DNA of 54,726 nucleotides from Myroides indicus. Lineage in GTDB: Bacteria > Bacteroidota > Bacteroidia > Flavobacteriales > Flavobacteriaceae. Shown here one piece after another: positions 7,267 to 17,100 of the stretch (position 1 is the stretch's first letter; every line of letters starts with the position of its first letter). A model generated the notes under the pieces. That model did not search any database and was not told the DNA's origin. It saw nothing but the letters and a program-made list of their open reading frames with translations. The stretch is from NCBI RefSeq assembly GCF_004364575.1, contig NZ_SOAG01000023.1, forward strand, positions 1,544 through 56,269, given 5' to 3'. The translations under genes and the position numbers were made by a program.

Positions 7267-8484
7267 ATGCAAGACACTTGGAAAAAGAAGTTTACCATTC
7301 TTTGGATTGGCCAGTTTATCTCATTAATCAGCAGTTCTGCTGTTAATTTTGCTATTATTATATGGCTTAGTCTTGAAACAGGATCCGCTGAGGTTTTAGC
7401 CTTTGCTGCCATAGCAGGGCTCCTGCCGCAGGCTGTGATCGGACCTTTTGCGGGAGTCTATATCGATCGTTGGGATAGAAAAAAAACAATGATTTTTGCA
7501 GATGGTTTTGTCGCTTTTTGTACGTTAATCATGTCGGTAAGTTTTTATCTCGGACATGAGAGCTTATGGCTTATTTACACTATGCTTGGCTTGCGTTCCG
7601 TTGGTTCCGCTTTTCACATGCCGGCAATGCAGGCGGCAATTCCGATGCTGGCACCTCAATCGGAATTATTGCGTATTGCAGGCATCAATCAAATTATTCA
7701 ATCCGTATCCAGTATTGCAGGACCCGCTTTAGGTGCTTTGGCAATCGGTTTTTCGTCTATCGGCAATGTTTTGTTGCTTGATATTGTCGGAGCATTGGTA
7801 GCTATTACAGCTTTGCTGTTTATTCATATTCCCAACCCGGAGATTGCGGAACAAGCAAAGGCAAGTTTTGATCAGGTATGGAAAGATATGAAGATTGGCT
7901 TTCAGGAAATCTACCTCAACAAAGGACTATTGTATTTGTTTTTATACTCCATTATAGCCATGTTTTGTATTATGCCGGTGGCCGTTTTATTTCCTTTGAT
8001 GACGATTAATCATTTTGGAGGAGATAAGTTTGAAATGAGTTTAATCGAGATTATATGGGGTGTAGGCATGTTGCTGGGAGGAAGTGTTTTGGGAATTTGG
8101 AAACCGAACATCAATAAGGTGGTAATGATTAATTTAATGAATATTATTATTGGTATTACCTTTAGCTGGTCGGGGTGGTTAACGGCAGCGCAATTTATTT
8201 TTTTTGCTATTCTTACCGCTGTCGGAGGTGTAGCCGCCTCATTGTACAATGCAAGCTTTACAACATTGATTCAGGAGGAAATAAAACCCAATATGCTGGG
8301 ACGCGTTTTTTCGTTATATTATAGTTTAATAGTGATTCCTTCTGTAGTGGGCTTGCTTTGTACAGGATTTATTGCTGATTTTATAGGAATCAGCCAAACT
8401 TTTGTAATTCTGGGGTTGCTTATTTCTCTGGTCGGTGTGGTTTCGTTTTTTACTCCTTCCTTAATGAAGCTGGGCAGTAAATAA
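7267..8484 (+). CDS. MFS drug efflux transporter (MefA-like)
   Basis: A 405-residue integral membrane protein with about 12 hydrophobic segments. The loop after helix 2 (residues 59-73, GPFAGVYIDRWDRKK) is the major facilitator motif A in the form common in macrolide-efflux (MefA/MFS_3) proteins. The likely role is proton-driven export of a drug or amphipathic metabolite through the inner membrane; the substrate cannot be read from sequence. The gene stands alone, with a terminator upstream and a separate small gene downstream. It starts at the ATG for MQDTWKKKF, directly before the first helix. Confidence 0.85.
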   Translation: MQDTWKKKFTILWIGQFISLISSSAVNFAIIIWLSLETGSAEVLAFAAIAGLLPQAVIGPFAGVYIDRWDRKKTMIFADGFVAFCTLIMSVSFYLGHESLWLIYTMLGLRSVGSAFHMPAMQAAIPMLAPQSELLRIAGINQIIQSVSSIAGPALGALAIGFSSIGNVLLLDIVGALVAITALLFIHIPNPEIAEQAKASFDQVWKDMKIGFQEIYLNKGLLYLFLYSIIAMFCIMPVAVLFPLMTINHFGGDKFEMSLIEIIWGVGMLLGGSVLGIWKPNINKVVMINLMNIIIGITFSWSGWLTAAQFIFFAILTAVGGVAASLYNASFTTLIQEEIKPNMLGRVFSLYYSLIVIPSVVGLLCTGFIADFIGISQTFVILGLLISLVGVVSFFTPSLMKLGSK

Positions 8485-8588
8485 GATGAACTAAAATAAA
8501 ATTTTAAAAGCTGATGGTTTAAGTTATTTTTAAGATTTGGTATAATATTTGTGATTGCTTTAACTTATGAAACTTTAAATTTTTAATT

Positions 8589-8990
8589 ATGAAAAAGTTA
8601 TTTTTATTGGCTTTATTAGCCACAGGTTTGTCTTTTTCTGCTTATGCAGATAATAGTCAGCAAAAAGCACACTATATTAAAGACCAGATTCCGGTTACAC
8701 CGATTGAGTTTGAGTATAAATATCATATCAAAATTTATAAAATGGATTTGACTCCTATTAATCCATCTCCGGGCGACTTATATTTAGAAGATAATCATGG
8801 AAATGCTTATCTGCCTTCGACAATAGTATTATATGAAAATACCGGTTGTTATACCGAAGAAAACTTGGGTAGAACATTGTTTATATTAAAAGAAATGTAT
8901 GTTTTGTCTGATCCAAATCCGCAATCGGTAAAGGTAGAAGTAACTAAATTAGGACGTTGTTTAGGAGATTTTATACCGTGGAATCCGTGA
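8589..8990 (+). CDS. Small secreted protein, unknown function
   Basis: A 133-residue protein with a clean signal peptide (cleavage expected after SAYA, residue 20). The mature part is ~113 residues with two cysteines (87 and 124) that could form a disulfide. No domain is recognised. A promoter-like AATATTTG box lies upstream near 8545, and an intrinsic terminator follows, so it is probably monocistronic. Likely periplasmic or extracellular. Confidence 0.75.
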   Translation: MKKLFLLALLATGLSFSAYADNSQQKAHYIKDQIPVTPIEFEYKYHIKIYKMDLTPINPSPGDLYLEDNHGNAYLPSTIVLYENTGCYTEENLGRTLFILKEMYVLSDPNPQSVKVEVTKLGRCLGDFIPWNP

Positions 8991-9001
8991 AATAGTTTTA
9001 T

Positions 9002-9031
9002 AAAACCGTGAATAAGCTTCTCGGTTTTTTT
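9002..9031 (+). terminator. Intrinsic terminator after the secreted protein gene
   Basis: A 7-bp stem (9002-9008 with 9022-9028) followed by Ts, 13 bases after the stop codon at 8990. Confidence 0.75.
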
Positions 9032-9172
9032 ATTTGATTTTTCTTTTGCCGATCAGCAGGATAATTCAGAAATAAAATGGCAGAGCCAGTTGCTGTAAGT
9101 ATATTAAAAAAAAGAGATGTTCTGTTGTTTTACTATATAAATATACCTGAGTTGAAGTGAACTTTAAGCGTC

Positions 9173-10075
9173 TTACATTTTTACCTTGGCAGGTAATTGT
9201 CCGTAATACTTTTTGAAAGCAGAAGAAAAGTGATGGCTGTGTTTGTATCCTACAAATTCTGCTATTTCATAAATTTTATATTGATTGCTATAAATCATTT
9301 CAAGTGCCTTTTGCATTCGTAAATCGTGCATGTATTTTAAAGTAGTAGTGCCGAAGAGTGTTTTAAAACCTTTTTTTAATTTAGTTTGGTTGATACCTAC
9401 TCTCAGGGCTAACTCTTGTATAGTGAAATCCTGATTGTAGTTGTTTGTAATATATGTTTTGATTTCGCGGAGTGCTTCTTCATCTCTGCTGTATAAATGT
9501 AGTTCTTTAGGTGCTTTGTTGTAATTCCAGTTGTGATATTGCAATAGATGGGCTTCTTCAACTTTACTGTTTATATAATGTTCGGCTAATTTGCCTTGAT
9601 AAGGATTTGAAATTAGTTGTTTTAATACTTGTACTGTATTGATATTTAGATCAAAGGTTAGTTTTGGTGAGTTGTTTTCCAACAGTTCATCTAAGTAGTC
9701 TTTTTCTTCTTCAAACAGATTTTTGATAAAACTTTTGCTTACGGCAATTTCTATAAATTCTCCTCTGTTGTTTTTATTCGTTTTCATAATGTGCTCGTAA
9801 GGAACTGTGTTTTCTTTAAAAAGCAAAGCGCCCTGTTCGTGTATGTCTAAATTCTCGTGATTCAATGTAATACTGCTTCCCTGTATACAGTTGCAGGTTA
9901 AGATGGATTCTTGAGTGGGGAGTACGGTGTGATGAAAATTTGCTTCAGCCCTATAAACACCGTGTTTAATTTTTGCAACAGAAGTATCAATAGTAGTAAT
10001 TTTCATAGTATAGTTTTGACCTTCTATCGTGTATTTATTGATGTTTAAGTTTGTTCGGGAATTTGTCTTTAGCAT
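9173..10075 (-). CDS. AraC-family transcriptional regulator
   Basis: A 300-residue regulator. The C-terminal ~85 residues form the double helix-turn-helix of AraC/XylS proteins: DFTIQELALRVGINQTKLKK followed by KIYEIAEFVGYKHSHHFSSA. The N-terminal ~190 residues are a ligand or dimerisation domain of the type in Bacteroidota AraC regulators and carry no recognisable enzyme motif. It is transcribed divergently from the DHA2-type exporter starting at 10289, with a 213-base shared intergenic region, so it probably controls that exporter. The ATG at 10075 is used; a second Met 24 codons in is an alternative start. Confidence 0.85.
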   Translation of the reverse strand: MLKTNSRTNLNINKYTIEGQNYTMKITTIDTSVAKIKHGVYRAEANFHHTVLPTQESILTCNCIQGSSITLNHENLDIHEQGALLFKENTVPYEHIMKTNKNNRGEFIEIAVSKSFIKNLFEEEKDYLDELLENNSPKLTFDLNINTVQVLKQLISNPYQGKLAEHYINSKVEEAHLLQYHNWNYNKAPKELHLYSRDEEALREIKTYITNNYNQDFTIQELALRVGINQTKLKKGFKTLFGTTTLKYMHDLRMQKALEMIYSNQYKIYEIAEFVGYKHSHHFSSAFKKYYGQLPAKVKM

Positions 10076-10288
10076 ACCTCATTTGATTTGATAACCCAAA
10101 AGTAGTTATTTATATTTATTTTAAATAGTAAGGAAGTAAAATGGTTTTTAGGGGGTTATAATATTTCTTTTTGCGTGGTTTTTTGACCTGAAAGCGTTGT
10201 ATATCCATGTACTTTGTTTTAGAGTTTTGTAAAATAATAAATATGCTTAACTGAACTCTAGCTTCGTTAACATTTTAAAATATATTTT

Positions 10289-11722
10289 ATGATGTTTAAA
10301 AATAAATGGTACATATTGCTTTTTCTTTTGTTGGCAACTGTACTTTCTCCGTTGGATTTTTATATTGTTAATTTAGCTTTGCCCTCCATACAGCACTCGT
10401 TAAAATCAAGTAGCAGCGAATTGCAAATGATTGTTTCTTTTTATACTTGTGCTTATGCCGTATTTCAAATATCCGGAGGTCGTTTTGGGGATATTTACGG
10501 AAGAAAGAAAATATTTGTAATTGGATTAACAGGATTTATCTGCTCTTCTGTATTGTGCGGAATTTCTCAATCGTCGGTTATCATGATTTTGGGTAGAGTA
10601 TTGCAAGGTGTTTTAGGCGCAGTGATGATTCCTCAGGTATTAGCTATTTTACACGCGTTATTTGACGAAAGAGAGAAGCGATTAGTGATGGCATTGTATA
10701 GCTTTACTTTTGGTATAGCCGCCGCTTTAGGGCAATATCTTGGGGCATTGTTGATAGAGTGGAATGTGTTTAACTTAGGCTGGCGTGTTATCTTTTTAGT
10801 AAATTTACCTGTGGGATTGTTCGCCTTAATCATGGCTGTTATTGCATTGCCCAGACAAGAAACGAAATCGTCAGAGCAAGTGGATTATAGAGGTACATTG
10901 CTCTTAAGTGTTGGTTTAATAAGTTTTATTTATCCGCTGACAACAATTGTCGAGCAGGGAGTACAGATCCGAACTGTGTTGTATTTATTTGTTTCTGCTC
11001 TATCTCTGTATTTGTTTTTTCGAGTGGAAAACAAGAGAAAAAAACAAGATAAGAGCGTATTAGTCAACTTTGATATTTTCAAGTTTAAAAATTTAAAGCT
11101 GGGAGTGATAGTGAGCTTTCTGTATTATGCAAGCGGAGTATTCTATCTCGTACTGGGAATTTATCTGCAAGAAAATTCACATTGGACAAGTATGGAAGCT
11201 GGCAAAGCTATAATCCCATTTGGAATAGGTTTTATTGTTATGTCGTTGTGTTCTTCTATGATGAGTGCCTTTTTTAAACAGGCTGTTTTATCCTTAGGTT
11301 TGATACTATATGGTTTAGGTTTTTTATTATTGCTGTACACACTTTATAACTTTAGCTCATTCTTTTTTAAATTTAATTTATTTGTAATAGGATGTGGAAT
11401 GGGATTGACATTAGCTTCTGTGGTTAGATTGAGCTTGAGTAATATTCCGGTTCAGTTTGCCGGTTTAGCATCAGGTGTGGTAAACTGTGGCTTGCAAATA
11501 GGCTCTGCCTTTGGTGTGGCAGCAATAGGAAGCGTATTTTTCGGCATCGCAAATACGGTTGATTATACTTTGGCATTTGCGGTTGTTTTAATTTTGATAA
11601 GTTTATTTTTGCTTATCGCTCTATTACTGAGTTTTAATTTAACCAGACATTTGTCTTCTACTCTTTTGACACTCAGTCCTCTTCGGAATTTTGATCAGAA
11701 TGAAGAAAAAGCATCAGAGTAA
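10289..11722 (+). CDS. MFS exporter, DHA2 (EmrB/QacA-type)
   Basis: A 477-residue membrane protein with about 14 hydrophobic segments. It has LDFYIVNLALPSI in helix 1, a DHA2 signature, and GGRFGDIYGRKK (63-74), motif A between helices 2 and 3. The predicted role is drug/proton antiport through the inner membrane. No membrane-fusion or outer-membrane partner is adjacent, so it is more likely a stand-alone QacA-type pump than part of a tripartite EmrAB system. Divergent from an AraC regulator. Two consecutive ATG codons begin the frame; either could be used. Confidence 0.85.
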   Translation: MMFKNKWYILLFLLLATVLSPLDFYIVNLALPSIQHSLKSSSSELQMIVSFYTCAYAVFQISGGRFGDIYGRKKIFVIGLTGFICSSVLCGISQSSVIMILGRVLQGVLGAVMIPQVLAILHALFDEREKRLVMALYSFTFGIAAALGQYLGALLIEWNVFNLGWRVIFLVNLPVGLFALIMAVIALPRQETKSSEQVDYRGTLLLSVGLISFIYPLTTIVEQGVQIRTVLYLFVSALSLYLFFRVENKRKKQDKSVLVNFDIFKFKNLKLGVIVSFLYYASGVFYLVLGIYLQENSHWTSMEAGKAIIPFGIGFIVMSLCSSMMSAFFKQAVLSLGLILYGLGFLLLLYTLYNFSSFFFKFNLFVIGCGMGLTLASVVRLSLSNIPVQFAGLASGVVNCGLQIGSAFGVAAIGSVFFGIANTVDYTLAFAVVLILISLFLLIALLLSFNLTRHLSSTLLTLSPLRNFDQNEEKASE

Positions 11723-11737
11723 AAATAATAGCACACA

Positions 11738-11769
11738 AATAAACCTATTTTAAACGAGTTTATTTTTAT
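11738..11769 (+). terminator. Putative intrinsic terminator after the DHA2 exporter
   Basis: An 8-bp AT-rich stem (11738-11745 with 11759-11766) followed by T-rich sequence, 15 bases after the exporter stop. Confidence 0.5.
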
Positions 11770-11815
11770 TTAGTTTAAATTATTGTTACTTTAGCGTCGT
11801 AATAAATATTTTAAA

Positions 11816-12358
11816 ATGGATACACAAACTATAAAACCGGCGCTTGACCAAACCAAGGTTAAACCCAAAGCACCAAAAGTAAAAGAATTGATAGAAGGCT
11901 GTAAATCAATTGTTATGGCGACGTTAAACGAAGACGGATCTCCGTTGGTGAGTTATGCGCCTTACGCTAAAGTAGATAATAGTTTTCAGATATTAGTTTC
12001 GTTTATTGCCAAACATACCAAAAATTTAAAAGACAGAAAAACAGTGTCTTTGATGTTTATTGAAGATGAGAGCAATGTAAAACAAATCTATGCCAGAGAT
12101 CGTTTAACGGTTGAAGCTAACGCTGTTTTAGTAGACAAATCAGAAGCTTTATACGAAAAAGCAATTCAGGATTTAAAAGACCGACACGGAAAAGTAGTAG
12201 AAGTGCTGAGCGATTTAAACGATTTTGTGCTGTTTGATTTAAAGCCAATAAAAGGATCTTATGTAAACGGTTTTGGAAGTGCTTATTTCGTTGATGAAAA
12301 CCTTGAAATCGTGGAACACAGAAGAGGAGCTCACGGCGAACAAAATAGGGATAAGTAG
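11816..12358 (+). CDS. HugZ-like pyridoxamine 5'-phosphate oxidase family protein
   Basis: A 180-residue protein with the split-barrel flavin/heme-binding fold. The conserved core (SIVMATLNEDGSPLVSYAPY, FIAKHTKNLKDRKTVSLMF and GSYVNGFGSAYFVD) matches the HugZ/HutZ branch, in which members bind heme and some degrade it. A C-terminal His-containing tail (EHRRGAHGE) is a candidate heme-ligand region by analogy with HugZ; this is inference. A small putative heme or flavin enzyme of the cytoplasm. Single gene, terminators on both sides. Confidence 0.75.
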   Translation: MDTQTIKPALDQTKVKPKAPKVKELIEGCKSIVMATLNEDGSPLVSYAPYAKVDNSFQILVSFIAKHTKNLKDRKTVSLMFIEDESNVKQIYARDRLTVEANAVLVDKSEALYEKAIQDLKDRHGKVVEVLSDLNDFVLFDLKPIKGSYVNGFGSAYFVDENLEIVEHRRGAHGEQNRDK

Positions 12359-12382
12359 TAAGTTGATATATTTCATAAAAGA

Positions 12383-12413
12383 GGGCTTTTGCAATTGCGC
12401 AGGAGTCCTTTTT
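12383..12413 (+). terminator. Intrinsic terminator after the HugZ-like gene
   Basis: A 10-bp stem with G-U pairs (12383-12392 with 12399-12408), then five Ts. It precedes a TATATTTG box. Confidence 0.6.
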
Positions 12414-12422
12414 GTTTTTCAT

Positions 12423-12430
12423 TATATTTG
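12423..12430 (+). promoter_or_regulatory. Bacteroidota-type -7 promoter box for the M28 peptidase gene
   Basis: TATATTTG fits the TAnnTTTG consensus of Bacteroidota housekeeping promoters exactly, 33 bases ahead of the M28 start codon. A clear -33 TTTG at ideal spacing is not obvious. Confidence 0.5.
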
Positions 12431-12463
12431 CTTTTAGGACGTGAAAATGCATAACCAAAAAAT

Positions 12464-14008
12464 ATGAATTATTTAAAAAAAGCCACACTGTCGCTTACTG
12501 TATTTGTAGCGGGTTTTTCTTTTGCACAAACTCAAGATGCTGTTATCAGTGCCATTATAAAAGAAGGAACAGAACACTCACAATTAAAAAATTACGCCTT
12601 TGAATTGATAGATGTCATCGGTCCGCGTTTGGTGGGAACACCTCAGATGAAGCAGGCACATGACTGGGTAGTGGATCAATATCAGAATATGGGACTCGAA
12701 GCCCGAAACGAAGAATACGGCACGTGGAAAGGATGGGAAAGAGGAACAAGTGAGATTGTGCTGACTTATCCGCGTTTGCGCTCTTTAGACGGGATGCAAC
12801 TGGCATGGAGCCCGGCTACAAAAAAAGGCGGGGTTGAAGCAGAAGCAGTTGTGTTGATAAATGCAGCAAATAAAGCGGAATTCGAAGCCTGGCTGCCAAC
12901 TGTAAAAGGAAAATATGTGATGGTCTCTGCTCTTCCGCCAACGGGCAGACCAGACTATCAGTGGAAAGAATTTGCTACTCTCGAATCTTATGAAAAGATG
13001 AAAGAGGAGAGGGAAAGTATAGAAAAAGAATGGAACACACGCATTTTAATAACGGGATATAATACAACAGAACTGCCTAAAATATTGGAAAAAGCAGGTG
13101 CAGCAGGTATTGTTATGTCTTATTGGACGGGAGTAATGGGAGCGAATCGGATTTTTGGAGCAGAAACCCAAAAAATTCCTACGGTTGACTTATCCTTAGA
13201 AGATTATGGATTGCTTTTCCGTTTGGCAGAAAACGGAAAAAAACCGCGAATAAATGTTGATGTACAATCCAAAGATCTGGGAGTTGCTAAAACGTATAAT
13301 ACTATTGCAGAGCTAAAGGGAGGAGAAAAAGCAGACGAATACGTCATCCTATCTGCCCATTTAGACAGTTGGGATGGTGCCGGCGGAGCAACAGACAATG
13401 GTACGGGGATTATAACTATGATGGAAGCCGCCCGAATTTTAAAAGCAGTTTTGCCACACCCCAAACGAACCATTTTAATAGGGAATTGGGGGAGTGAAGA
13501 ACAAGGACTTAACGGGTCAAGAGCCTTTGTGGCTGATCATCCGGAATTGTTGGAAAAAATACAGGTAGTGTTTAATCAGGATAACGGAACAGGGCGTATT
13601 GTCAATATTTCCGGACAAGGTTTTACAAGTGCTTATCAATATCTGGGCGATTGGCTCCACGCTGTACCTGAGGTTTATAAAAAAGAACTTAAAACCTATT
13701 TTCCCGGGTTGCCCTCTGCGGGAGGTTCCGACCATTCTTCTTTTGTCAGTAAAGATATTCCCGCGTTTATGTTGGGATCACTAAGCTGGGGTTACGGACA
13801 ATACACGTGGCATACCACCAAAGATACATATGATAAAATTGTTTTTGACGATGTGCAGAACAATGCTATTTTAATCGCTATTTTAGCTTATAAAGCAAGC
13901 GAAGAAGCCGAATTAATGCCAAGGGAAAAGAGAATCATGCCGTTAAATGCAGATGGAGAAAGAGAAAGCTGGCCTCAAGCCAAACAACCGCAACGGTCAA
14001 AACCATAA
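12464..14008 (+). CDS. Secreted M28-family zinc aminopeptidase
   Basis: A 514-residue exported peptidase: a signal peptide ending FSFAQ (about residue 21), a PA-type insert in the middle, and an M28 catalytic domain. The zinc ligands and catalytic residues are in place: H299 and D301 in SAHLDSW, D311 in ATDNGTG, E345-E346 in GSEEQG, D373 in NQDNG and H450 in YTWHTTKDT. It probably removes amino acids or dipeptides from peptides in the periplasm or outside. It has its own promoter box and terminator and is followed by the alpha-2-macroglobulin gene on the same strand. Confidence 0.9.
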   Translation: MNYLKKATLSLTVFVAGFSFAQTQDAVISAIIKEGTEHSQLKNYAFELIDVIGPRLVGTPQMKQAHDWVVDQYQNMGLEARNEEYGTWKGWERGTSEIVLTYPRLRSLDGMQLAWSPATKKGGVEAEAVVLINAANKAEFEAWLPTVKGKYVMVSALPPTGRPDYQWKEFATLESYEKMKEERESIEKEWNTRILITGYNTTELPKILEKAGAAGIVMSYWTGVMGANRIFGAETQKIPTVDLSLEDYGLLFRLAENGKKPRINVDVQSKDLGVAKTYNTIAELKGGEKADEYVILSAHLDSWDGAGGATDNGTGIITMMEAARILKAVLPHPKRTILIGNWGSEEQGLNGSRAFVADHPELLEKIQVVFNQDNGTGRIVNISGQGFTSAYQYLGDWLHAVPEVYKKELKTYFPGLPSAGGSDHSSFVSKDIPAFMLGSLSWGYGQYTWHTTKDTYDKIVFDDVQNNAILIAILAYKASEEAELMPREKRIMPLNADGERESWPQAKQPQRSKP

Positions 14009-14023
14009 CTTGATAAAAAAAAC

Positions 14024-14060
14024 AAGAGAGAAAAATACAAAAAAGTTTTTCCTCTTTTTA
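14024..14060 (+). terminator. Intrinsic terminator after the M28 gene
   Basis: An imperfect stem (14024-14035 with 14046-14056, one bulged A) ending in T-rich sequence, 16 bases after the stop. Confidence 0.5.
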
Positions 14061-14125
14061 TTTCTTAATATTAATGTGTAAATTTAGTAAATAGAGTATA
14101 TTTAAGCGTTTAAAAGATAATAAGG

Positions 14126-17100
14126 ATGAAAAAAATAAGTATGTTGTTAATGATACTTGCCCCGATTGTAGGATTTGGGCAGCAGCCTGAAAAACAGATT
14201 CAGGAACTGTGGAATACAATTCATCAAAAAGAAGCCGAACACGAAGTAAAGAGTTTGATTCCGACGATAAACGAAGTTAAAGAATTGTCAAAACAGTTCA
14301 AAGACTATCCGAGTTTGCTAAAAGCAATGTTTTACGAAGCCAAGATAAATATTGTTACCCAAGAAGACAGCGAATACAATATTAACCAGGTAATTGATCA
14401 GTTTAAAGCCGAGTCTTTAGCTGTCAGCGGTATTTCTAAAGCTGTTACAGAGGTTTATATTGCTAAGTTATATCATCTGTATTATCAGGAAAACAGTTAT
14501 CAAGTCGGAAGAAGAACAGAGGTAGAAAATCCTCAAAGCAACGATGTCCGTTTTTGGAGTGCAGCTGAATTTACGAAAGAGATAAACAAACATTATCAGA
14601 CCGGATTGTCCTTGGCAAAAGACAATAAAAGTGCTGAAGTAGGACAGTGGAACGATTTGTTTATAAGTGAAAACACACTTGATATTGATTTTAGTAAATT
14701 TTCGGTTTACGATGCCCTTCGGTTGGATTACGCTGGTTATTTGGCAGATTACGATTGGCGTTTAGGAGAATCGGAAAGAGAGGAAGCAAAGAAGAAGTCA
14801 GAAGAACTTTTGGAGGAAGTGCTCAAAGAACTTCAAAGCAAAAAAGATATTAAACACTTTTTGTATACCAAAATGTATCAGCTCTCTGTCAAAACTAATG
14901 CAGATGAGGTAAAAGAACAATACCAACAGCTTTTGCAAAAGTATCCGAAAGAAGATATATTGTACTTAGGGTATGCCAATTATTTAAATGGAAAAGAACT
15001 GGTGGATTTGGCAAATCAGGTAAACAAGCTGTTCCCGGGTAGCGAAACTGCTAAAAAATTAGAGGATCTGAAAAAAGATACTGAGAAACCACAATTGTCC
15101 TTTAGGTTGAAGGAATATATTATGGGAGATCAGAGCAATCCTCTGCTGATTTCGTATAGCAATTTAAATCGGGTGTATATTCAGGTTTTAAAAAATACAG
15201 ACGGAAGCCAAAACAGAAATAATCAGCAAGCTTACAATCTGTCAGACTATAAAAAGCTGATCGCTAAATATCCGGTTGCAGACCAATATGAAATTGTACT
15301 TAATCCCTTTGAAGACTATGCCAGCCACAATACGGTTGCAGAGCTTAAGCCTTTGACAAACGGAAGGTATGTTGTAATTATGAGCAGCCATCCTTTTAAA
15401 GAGCTGGAAGAAAACAAGGCAGCGTTGAGTATTGCTAACCTCAATGTAACCCCGTATTTAATTGTAAGCGGAAATAAAAAAGCCAGAGTTTATCACAGAG
15501 ATACTGGAAAACCATTGTCAGACGTTTCAGTTGTACTGGCTAATGGTGCGGTCCGCAATAATTCAAAAGCGTATTGGGAAACAATTTTGAAAACAGATGA
15601 AAGAGGAGAAATAAAACTGGATTTTTTAAAGGAAAATACAAGGTTGTATTTAAACGTAAAAGAAGATGAGGTGTATGAAGTTTTTCCGTATTATACGTGG
15701 AGAAACGCAGAGCAAACTGTAGAAGAGGAAACAACAGTTTATAACGCATCCATTTTTACGGACAGAGCAATTTACAGACCGGGACAAGTAGTATATTTTA
15801 AGTCTATTGTGTCAAGAACCAAAGGGAAAGCAGAAAAATTAGCTGTAAGTGAAGAATTTACTGTTGAATTATCGGATGTAAATGGGGAAAAAGTATCCTC
15901 ACTGCAATTAAAAACCAACGAATATGGTTCCGTAAACGGAGAATTCGTTTTGCCTTCCGGTGGGCGTTTGGGCAATTTTGAAATAACGATTAACCGCAAA
16001 GAGGAGCAAATAGGGTATGCCTCTATTAGCGTGGAAGAATACAAACGACCAAAATTTGAAGTTAAGCTTGAGAAACCTAAAGCCATATACCGATTTAACG
16101 AAGATGTCAAAGTAAATGGAAATGCTTTGGCATTTTCCGGTGCAAACTTGGATAATGCTGTTGTAAAATACAGAGTAACCAGACGTGAAGTGTGGCCATA
16201 CTGGATATGGAAAAACAGATATCCTACTTATAACCATGTGGAAGAACCTATTGCTAACGGAGAAGTTAAAACAAACCCTGAAGGGCAATTTGATTTTAAC
16301 TTTAATGCAGTTGCAAAGTCAGCGTTTGACAAGGAAAAACCACGTACCTATATTTATACAGTATATGTGGACGTAACAGATATTAACGGAGAAACACACA
16401 GCAGCAGGTCTGAGATTGTGGTGGGAGATAAAGTTATTGAATTAACGCATAAACTTTACGGAACGGTAGACGCAGAACAATTATCCGATATTGAAATCAA
16501 GACACAAACGCTTAACCACGTAGATTACGGCGTTAAAGGAGAATTTGTTTTATATGAATTAGCACCTCCCTATCCTGTTCGTTTACTGGATAAAAGTTTT
16601 AACGAAAAAACAGATAGTCAGCTATTTTCGTATGATGAATTTGTTAAACTGTTTCCGTATACTCCGTATGACAATGAGTGGGATATGAACAATTGGAAAG
16701 AAGGAAAAGAAGTATTTAAAACTGATTTTGATACCAGTAAAAATACCACGCTTCATTTTAAGAATGCCAGTCAGCTCAAGTCAGGAAACTATATCGTTAA
16801 GGCTTTTATATGGGAAAACGGTGAGAAAACAGAGTTTGAAAACCGATTTATAATTCAAAACTCAAATAAAACTGAAAATCTGAATCAGCTGGTAGAGTTA
16901 TCAGCAGATAAAAAAACATATAAAGCAGGAGATACAGCAAAGATCAAACTGCAAAGTGCGGAAGACGATACCTACGCAGTAGTAACTGTAATGGCGAATG
17001 ACAAAATCTTAATGCAGAAAGTGTTACAAATTGGCAAAAAAGCATCCTTTGTAGAAATACCTATCAAAAAAGAATACGAGGGAGAAGTAGCTGTTCAGGT

